Shown piece after piece: positions 57,275 to 62,196 of a DNA stretch of 62,196 nt. Origin of the DNA: Psychrobacter sp. (lineage in GTDB: Bacteria; Pseudomonadota; Gammaproteobacteria; Pseudomonadales; Moraxellaceae); contig JAGLBE010000017.1 of NCBI GenBank assembly GCA_018260445.1, forward strand, positions 1-62,196. The letters run 5' to 3'. Made by a program: the position numbers and the translations under genes. Numbering within the stretch: position 1 is the stretch's first letter; each line of letters begins with the position of its first letter. The notes beneath the pieces were generated by a model. That model was not told where the DNA came from, searched no databases, and was given only the letters and a program-made list of their open reading frames with translations.

Positions 57275-58402
57275 ATGACTATATCCAATGCAACTCCCAA
57301 ATTAAATACCTTAAATATCGCCACTCGGCAAAGCCCTTTGGCACTTTGGCAAGCCGAACATATTAAATCACGCTTGCAATCCTTATATCCAGAGTTGACG
57401 GTGAATCTCGTCACTATGGTCACCACAGGCGATATAATATTAGACACCCCCTTAGCCAAAATTGGCGGCAAAGGCTTATTTGTTAAAGAGCTTGAGCAAG
57501 CCCTATTTGATGGGCGTGCTGATATTGCGGTGCATTCATTAAAAGATGTACCCATGCAATTGCCCGACGGCTTGATGCTAGGCGTTTATTGCAAACGGGC
57601 TGCCCCTACCGATGCCTTTGTGTCCAATAGGTATGATAAGCTTGATGAGTTACCGCAAGGCGCCACGGTGGGCACCTCAAGTTTGCGCCGTGAATGTCAG
57701 CTTAAGGCCTATCGTCCCGATTTAGTCATTAAAACTTTGCGTGGCAATGTGCAAACCCGGCTTAGCAAATTGGATGCGGGTGACTACGATGCTATTATCC
57801 TAGCGACCAGTGGCCTACAGCGTATTGAGCTTGATGCCCGTATCAAACATGAGTTAGATATTGATATAAGTTTACCAGCTGTTGGGCAAGGTGCTTTAGC
57901 CATCGAATGTCGCAGCGATGATGAGGCGATACTCAACCTGATTAAACCGCTAAATGATGGGCAAGCCCGTATCCGATTAATTGCCGAGCGTGCGCTTAAT
58001 AAGCATCTCCAAGGCGGCTGTCAAGTACCGATTGCCGCTTTTGCCGTGATTGAAAAAGCTGCTGCTAATGCTCAATTTAATACGGATGTTAACAGTACTG
58101 ATGTTGATAGTACTGAGATTAATTTTACTGAGGTTAATAGTACTGGGGTAAGCAAGGTTGTTCCTCACATTGCGCAACCCTCTACGCCCAAGCAAGCTAA
58201 TGCAAAGTTTTTATGGTTACGTGGCCGAGTCGGTAGTGAAGATGGTCAAACCTTGCTAAAGGCAGAAAAACGTATCCTATTGTCTGGCAATCAAGCCGAC
58301 CGTGAGGCACAAGCCGAGCAATTGGGTATTGAAGTAGCCGAGCAACTGCTACAACTGGGCGCAGGTGCACTGTTAGCGGCGGTTTATGCTGATAACCGAT
58401 AA
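57275..58402 (+). CDS. hemC: Hydroxymethylbilane synthase
   Basis: HemC polymerises four porphobilinogen units into hydroxymethylbilane on the way to heme. Motifs are [71 protein letters not shown] and the cofactor Cys 249 in [13 protein letters not shown]. Between residues 262 and 309 there is an insertion of about 48 residues containing a repeat ([18 protein letters not shown]), making the protein 375 residues against the usual 310. hemD follows after 54 bases. Confidence 0.96.
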   Translation: MTISNATPKLNTLNIATRQSPLALWQAEHIKSRLQSLYPELTVNLVTMVTTGDIILDTPLAKIGGKGLFVKELEQALFDGRADIAVHSLKDVPMQLPDGLMLGVYCKRAAPTDAFVSNRYDKLDELPQGATVGTSSLRRECQLKAYRPDLVIKTLRGNVQTRLSKLDAGDYDAIILATSGLQRIELDARIKHELDIDISLPAVGQGALAIECRSDDEAILNLIKPLNDGQARIRLIAERALNKHLQGGCQVPIAAFAVIEKAAANAQFNTDVNSTDVDSTEINFTEVNSTGVSKVVPHIAQPSTPKQANAKFLWLRGRVGSEDGQTLLKAEKRILLSGNQADREAQAEQLGIEVAEQLLQLGAGALLAAVYADNR

Positions 58403-58456
58403 TATAGTGATAGCTGACAAAGCTATTCTTACAATTAGATTGGCAACGCGATTACT

Positions 58457-59290
58457 GTGATATTGCTTAACACCCGTCCCAGTGAGCGTGCTCATGTCCT
58501 AAGCAACGCTCTGCAAGCGCAAGGGGTCACAGTATTAGACTTACCATTGCTTGAACTGAATGCTCTACAGATAAGTGAGAGAGAACAGGGTTATCAACAT
58601 GCTTTTATTCAATTTGCGCACGCCTACCACGCTTTGGTGGTTATCAGCCCTACGGCTGCTAAATTAGGTTTAGGCTCCTGTCCGCAAGGGTTTAGGCCAC
58701 ATTGTCCAGTGATTGCCGTCGGTCAGGCCACGGCAAACGTTTTAAACCACGCAGGTTGGCAAGTTGTTTGCCCATTAGAGTCCAGTAACGAGGCTATGAT
58801 GCAGATGGCGGCCTTATCAACATTGTCAGTAGGTGATAAAGTATTAGTATGGCGAGGGCGGGGCGGGCGTCGTTTATTGGTCACTCATTTGCAACATCAA
58901 GGAGTGACGGTTGATGCGATTGCATGGTATCAACGCCAGCGTCCTACAGAACTCGATACGTTGTTTACTAACGTCGAATCTGAATTAAACCGTTTAATAC
59001 ATTCAAGTTGTATCAGTCCGTCTGTTTGTAAAGCCACTCAAGCGCCTAAGCCAACTGTTAACAAGCCAATCGTGCTTATCAGTAGCGGCGAAGCGTTTAA
59101 AAACTGGCAAGAAGTAATCACCAAGTCCAAGTCTTATCGGCTGCATGACTTTAGTTACCTCACCTTTGGCAAGCGTCTAACCGATACCTTAACCAATTTA
59201 ACCTTAACATGCCAACGCATTGATAATTTAGACCCGGATAACGTATGGCAAGGGATGCAGGCGCTACAAAAAGCCGGTGATTCGGGCTAA
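58457..59290 (+). CDS. hemD: Uroporphyrinogen-III synthase
   Basis: HemD closes hydroxymethylbilane to uroporphyrinogen III. The family is weakly conserved but the pattern fits: ILLNTRPSERAHVLSNALQA at the start, LVVISPTAAKLGL, VIAVGQATANVLNHAGWQVV, VLVWRGRGGRRLLVTHLQHQ and VLISSGEAFKNWQEVI. Position directly after hemC supports it. The start is GTG 58457 without a strong ribosome site. Confidence 0.9.
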   Translation: MILLNTRPSERAHVLSNALQAQGVTVLDLPLLELNALQISEREQGYQHAFIQFAHAYHALVVISPTAAKLGLGSCPQGFRPHCPVIAVGQATANVLNHAGWQVVCPLESSNEAMMQMAALSTLSVGDKVLVWRGRGGRRLLVTHLQHQGVTVDAIAWYQRQRPTELDTLFTNVESELNRLIHSSCISPSVCKATQAPKPTVNKPIVLISSGEAFKNWQEVITKSKSYRLHDFSYLTFGKRLTDTLTNLTLTCQRIDNLDPDNVWQGMQALQKAGDSG

Positions 59291-59341
59291 AAACGGTTCC
59301 TTAAACCTACTAGAAAAACTCTACATTTAGGACAACTCGCC

Positions 59342-59824
59342 ATGCAAAACCCCAACCAAACGCAACCTATACAACAAACGATTGCGACCCCAGAGGCGTT
59401 GCAAGACTTTGCTTGCATCTATGTGCAAGCGGTCATCTGGAATGACATGGATGCCTTTAATCATGTGAATAACGTCGTCTATTATCGTTATGCCGAAACG
59501 GCGCGTATCCATTATTTAATGACGGTAAATGCCTTTTCTGATGACGTCGTGACCGTATTGGCACAATCGAGTTGCACCTACTTAAAACCAGTTACCTTTC
59601 CCGATACCTTGCTGGTTGGGGTGCGCGCCAAAAAACTTGGCAATAGCAGCATCGTGATGGAATACTGCTACTTTAGTGAAATGCAGCAAACCGTCGTCGC
59701 TACAGGGGAGTCAGTATTGGTCAGACTCGATAAGGACGGCGCTACTAAAGCCCCATGGACAAAAGATGAACGGCAGACGTTACTTGATTTTGAGAAAACC
59801 GCTGGGTATACGCCGCAGCAATAA
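59342..59824 (+). CDS. Acyl-CoA thioesterase (4HBT, YbgC-like)
   Basis: A 160-residue hotdog-fold thioesterase. The catalytic region WNDMDAFNHVNNVVYYRYAE has the conserved Asp and Asn-His of the 4-hydroxybenzoyl-CoA thioesterase family, and SCTYLKPVTFPDTLLVGVRA and GNSSIVMEYCYF follow. It hydrolyses acyl-CoA or acyl-ACP; chain length is unknown. AGGA precedes ATG 59342. Confidence 0.92.
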   Translation: MQNPNQTQPIQQTIATPEALQDFACIYVQAVIWNDMDAFNHVNNVVYYRYAETARIHYLMTVNAFSDDVVTVLAQSSCTYLKPVTFPDTLLVGVRAKKLGNSSIVMEYCYFSEMQQTVVATGESVLVRLDKDGATKAPWTKDERQTLLDFEKTAGYTPQQ

Positions 59825-59844
59825 GGGATAAATAAGCTATCTGA

Positions 59845-60582
59845 ATGTTATCACTCTTTAACCGTCAAAGCCGGCAGCCATTGCCACAGCTACCCAACCT
59901 AGACAACAGCTTGTACCCACTAGCATGGCAGCAGCACCTATTCGCCTCGCCTAGCGACTTACTATTGGCAATAGTGCAAGCGCAGGCTGCGGCTGCGGTG
60001 AACGCCCATCCCAATCAACAACAATTTAGCAAATTATTGCAAAACAACCCGATCTATCAAGATTGGATAAATTTTAGCGTATACGGACGCTATATTCAGC
60101 GCAGTTTTACGGCATTTTCACAGCAAAGTGAAGACAGCTTTAATACCGATATGCCAGAGTTGTTGAAGCGGGAATTGCTACGTCATGCCCAGCGCCTACC
60201 CCAGCATCAAGTCCTGTTCTTAGGCGGACAACTGGCGCCATCCACTCGGCAACAAAAACTGCTTATTACCACGCTTAACCCCCTCACCGCCATTACCAAC
60301 GCCCAAACGTCTGCTAGCAAACCCCCTATTATCAATCAAAACACTGTCAATAAAACTACTGTCAATCAAACCATTGTCAATCAAATCACGATACAATCAG
60401 ACACTGTCAAAGCCTTTGCTGTCAAGCATAACCAGCGAACCCGGGATGCGCTGCGCCATGACGTCATGGTTCTCGACTTTAGCAGTCTAGTGCTTACCCA
60501 AGAAATAGCGTATCAACACAACGTATCAAACAACCATTTAGCAGGTGGCAAAACGGTCATCAGACACTACAACCTTGAATAA
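59845..60582 (+). CDS. Uncharacterised protein with repeat-derived insertion
   Basis: The 245-residue protein starts MLSLFNRQSRQPLPQLPN. It has an alpha-helical first half (QHLFASPSDLLLAIVQAQAA, NPIYQDWINFSVYGRYIQRS) and a beta-rich second half (HQVLFLGGQLAP, KLLITTLNPLTA, HDVMVLDFSSLVLTQEIAYQ, GGKTVIRHYNLE). The strand pattern loosely recalls ADP-ribosyltransferase-like folds, but no catalytic R-S-E triad is evident. A short repeat (NTVNKTTVNQTIVNQITIQ) lies near 168-186. It begins 20 bases after the thioesterase gene, so an operon with it is likely. Function unknown. Confidence 0.7.
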   Translation: MLSLFNRQSRQPLPQLPNLDNSLYPLAWQQHLFASPSDLLLAIVQAQAAAAVNAHPNQQQFSKLLQNNPIYQDWINFSVYGRYIQRSFTAFSQQSEDSFNTDMPELLKRELLRHAQRLPQHQVLFLGGQLAPSTRQQKLLITTLNPLTAITNAQTSASKPPIINQNTVNKTTVNQTIVNQITIQSDTVKAFAVKHNQRTRDALRHDVMVLDFSSLVLTQEIAYQHNVSNNHLAGGKTVIRHYNLE

Positions 60583-60706
60583 CGCCATTAAATAACCAAT
60601 AGCCCTCGCGCATACCCTATCAATCCCGAGTCACAAACCCTGCATCCATAATAAGCCCATCATTAAATTACCCTATAATTAAACTACTCTATGAAAGGAC
60701 ACATTC

Positions 60707-61408
60707 TTGAGCCCCAAAGCCAGCGCAAACAACGCTAACAGCGACATGCCAAACCCTATCATCGATAATAAAGCCGCCAAACAAATAGAAAAACACCCTT
60801 TTAACCCCGTGCTACCAGCCAATGCCACTATCATGATGATGGGCACCATGCCACCAACTCCGGACAAATGGGGCATGAGCTTTCACTATCCCAACTTTAA
60901 TAACGACATGTGGCGTATCTATGGACGGGTATTCTTCGCTGACGCCGACCACTTTATCGACACTCAGCGTAGCGATGGCAAAAAAGGCTTTGACGCCAAG
61001 CGCATCAACGCCTTTTTAGAGGAACGGGGTATCGCCTCGTGTCCCACGGTCAAAAGTGCCATACGTGAGCAGGGCAACGCCGCCGATAAATTCCTAACCA
61101 TCGTCGAAACCGTCAACCTACATGACGTTCTCGCAAAAGTCCCAAGCGTCCATACCTTATTTACCACAGGCGGCTTGGCAACCGAAATATTGATGGACTT
61201 ATTAGCCACCGAGCAGGGCATCGTTATACCCAAATCCAAAATGCCCAAAACCAACCAACAAATCGACTATCCTTTCTTATCGCATAACAATAATGGACGT
61301 AAGCTCACGCTATACCGATTGCCATCAACGTCCAGAGCCTATCCGCTATCACTCGATAAAAAAACAGCCGCCTATCGTACCTTTTTTGAATCGGTGGGTA
61401 AAATATAA
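60707..61408 (+). CDS. Uracil-DNA glycosylase family protein
   Basis: A 233-residue protein with ATIMMMGTMPPTPDKWGMSF, HYPNFNNDMWRIYGRVFF, CPTVKSAIREQGNAADKFLT, VHTLFTTGGLATE and LYRLPSTSRAYPLSLDKKTA, the layout of the mug/UDG-like branch of the uracil-DNA glycosylase superfamily. It probably removes uracil or mismatched bases from DNA. AAAGGA lies seven bases before a TTG at 60707, which I take as the start. Confidence 0.85.
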   Translation: MSPKASANNANSDMPNPIIDNKAAKQIEKHPFNPVLPANATIMMMGTMPPTPDKWGMSFHYPNFNNDMWRIYGRVFFADADHFIDTQRSDGKKGFDAKRINAFLEERGIASCPTVKSAIREQGNAADKFLTIVETVNLHDVLAKVPSVHTLFTTGGLATEILMDLLATEQGIVIPKSKMPKTNQQIDYPFLSHNNNGRKLTLYRLPSTSRAYPLSLDKKTAAYRTFFESVGKI

Positions 61409-61419
61409 GCTGATGGTGG

Positions 61420-61579
61420 GGTAGCCCATCCCGCTTTTCGCTACTATCTTGGCTGGCACAGGGGCAGGCACTACTGGCAAGAGTCGTTCCTGTTGCCTCG
61501 ATAACGCTTCTTGCCAAGTGCCTGCAACCCTGTGCTGCGCCAAGGATAGCCGCTGCAATCGGGGCTAAACCGCACCCCT
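61420..61579 (-). repeat. Dispersed intergenic repeat, short form (copy B)
   Basis: The reverse complement of the block at 2117-2340, lacking about 64 bases of its central hairpin module. Shared stretches include GTGCGGTTTAGCCCCGATTG, GCAGGCACTTGGCAAGA and CGAGGCAACAGGAACGA. It lies just after the UDG-family gene, before the rrn promoters. Confidence 0.85.
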
Positions 61580-61644
61580 AGGCAACATTCAGCACAACAA
61601 AACAAACCACAACGAATGGCATAATTAAGTAGCATAGTTAAGGG

Positions 61645-61665
61645 GTAGGGTGCGCCCAGCGCACC
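61645..61665. repeat. REP-like palindrome near the rrn promoters
   Basis: GTAGGGTGCGCCCAGCGCA followed by CC repeats the core at 1104-1124, with the same internal palindrome GTGCGCCCAGCGCAC. Confidence 0.8.
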
Positions 61666-61731
61666 AAAAGCAACCAAACCCAAGCCCCAAGCAAAACAGC
61701 AAAGAAAAATCCAAACAACCCAAAAAACCGC

Positions 61732-61759
61732 TTGACCCTTCTAAAAAACCGTATATACT
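61732..61759 (+). promoter_or_regulatory. Putative rrn promoter P1
   Basis: TTGACC at 61732-61737 and TATACT at 61754-61759 are separated by 16 bases. The sequence after it (ACGCCACC) is a GC-rich discriminator, typical of growth-rate-regulated rrn promoters. Confidence 0.75.
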
Positions 61760-61908
61760 ACGCCACCTGACTCGAGGAAAGCTAGCTTAGAAAGCTGTTG
61801 GGTGACTTAGATAATAAGTTAATAAAACAGACACTTAAGCCAAGCGAGCTAGAAATAAATGCAAAGTGCCAACTGGCAAAAACATTTAAAACTAGCCCAA
61901 AAAACTTC

Positions 61909-61936
61909 TTGACATACCAAATAAAGCGTCTATAAT
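61909..61936 (+). promoter_or_regulatory. Putative rrn promoter P2
   Basis: A consensus-quality pair: TTGACA at 61909-61914, TATAAT at 61931-61936, 16-base spacer, then ACGCACC. It is the strongest-looking promoter in the window. Confidence 0.85.
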
Positions 61937-62054
61937 ACGCACCTCAATAAGGGAAACAACGTTAACAACCTAGCTTGAAAAAGCAAGATTGAAACCGAGT
62001 TAACTTAAAGAAAGACTTAAAGAAAGAACAGTTAGAACGCAATAAAATAAAGGC

Positions 62055-62082
62055 TTGACAGATATTAAAACGATGATATACT
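62055..62082 (+). promoter_or_regulatory. Putative rrn promoter P3
   Basis: TTGACA at 62055-62060 and TATACT at 62077-62082 with a 16-base spacer. Hairpin-forming sequence follows (AGGCAGGCAAATAGCCT and GATAAG/CTTATC), as in an rRNA leader. No 16S sequence is reached before the window ends. Confidence 0.8.
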
Positions 62083-62196
62083 GGATAGCTCGATAACAAC
62101 TAGATAAGAGAAGGCAGGCAAATAGCCTATCTTACTTATCACATAACTTACCTTGGACGACAAGATAAGTCAACTATTTAAAAGCTAAAATCAAAG

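Larger units (their letters stand above)
61760..62196 (+). other. Probable rRNA operon leader, 16S gene beyond the right edge
   Basis: No ORF is present among the three promoters. The stretch has repeated CTTAAAGAAAG units near 62005-62028 and small inverted repeats near the end. The tandem arrangement of near-consensus promoters with GC-rich discriminators and no coding sequence fits the upstream region of an rrn operon. I infer this without seeing rRNA. Confidence 0.65.

Noticed and set aside
61305-61683. Small minus-strand ORFs (60-70 codons)
   Set aside because: They overlap the UDG-family gene or the dispersed repeat and the REP palindrome; artefacts of repeated sequence.

Overview
The window reads as the chromosome of a Gram-negative gammaproteobacterium of the Moraxellaceae, most like Psychrobacter or a close Moraxella relative. 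The evidence is mid-40s GC by eye, an AlgZ/AlgR-type LytTR two-component pair followed by hemC-hemD, bacterial glyQ/glyS, a class I fructose-bisphosphate aldolase, and the styles of the proteins themselves. The genus is inference; no rRNA gene lies inside the window.

Layout. 1-5.3 kb: the N-terminal part of a SulP anion permease, a thioredoxin-2-like protein, a dispersed repeat, anmK with a pRiA4b-Orf3-like partner, and a frameshifted biotin-carrier-like remnant. 5.4-10.3 kb: tyrS, a GNAT enzyme, DUF1653, LtrA, YceI and a Mpo1-like membrane protein. 11-21.8 kb: glyQ, glyS, an AI-2E-family permease, pdxB, epmA, yaiI, purK, purE and a metallophosphoesterase. 21.9-32.6 kb: accessory and hypothetical genes (MBL hydrolase, DUF421, FUSC, UDG-like, hemerythrin, alpha/beta hydrolase, ATP-grasp) and a GNAT/SDR/MBL-like operon. 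33-41 kb: hisF, ribH, nusB-thiL-pgpA, glmU and glmS. 41-42.7 kb: an AT-rich two-gene cassette, HNH nuclease plus SAM methyltransferase. 43.2-52.7 kb: aldolase, thiC under a TPP riboswitch, and the pstSCAB-phoU phosphate system. 52.7-61.4 kb: yggX, argH, algZ-algR, hemC-hemD, thioesterase, an unknown protein and a UDG-like protein. 61.7-62.2 kb: three tandem strong promoters that look like the front of an rrn operon running off the right edge.

Most of the DNA is housekeeping. The unusual signal is in the fabric between and inside genes. There are many short tandem arrays, repeatedly with a 14-bp unit. Several conserved enzymes carry extra low-complexity segments that look like in-frame repeat expansions (AnmK, HemC, NusB, PdxB, PhoU and others). 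Three tiny transposon-end remnants are present, one of them sitting in the loop of a transcription terminator and flanked by a 3-bp target duplication. A dispersed repeat occurs in a long and a short form that differ by a hairpin module. The best candidate for an accessory biological system is the HNH nuclease/methyltransferase pair between glmS and the aldolase gene. Its function is unproven, and the methyltransferase does not look like a DNA methylase.
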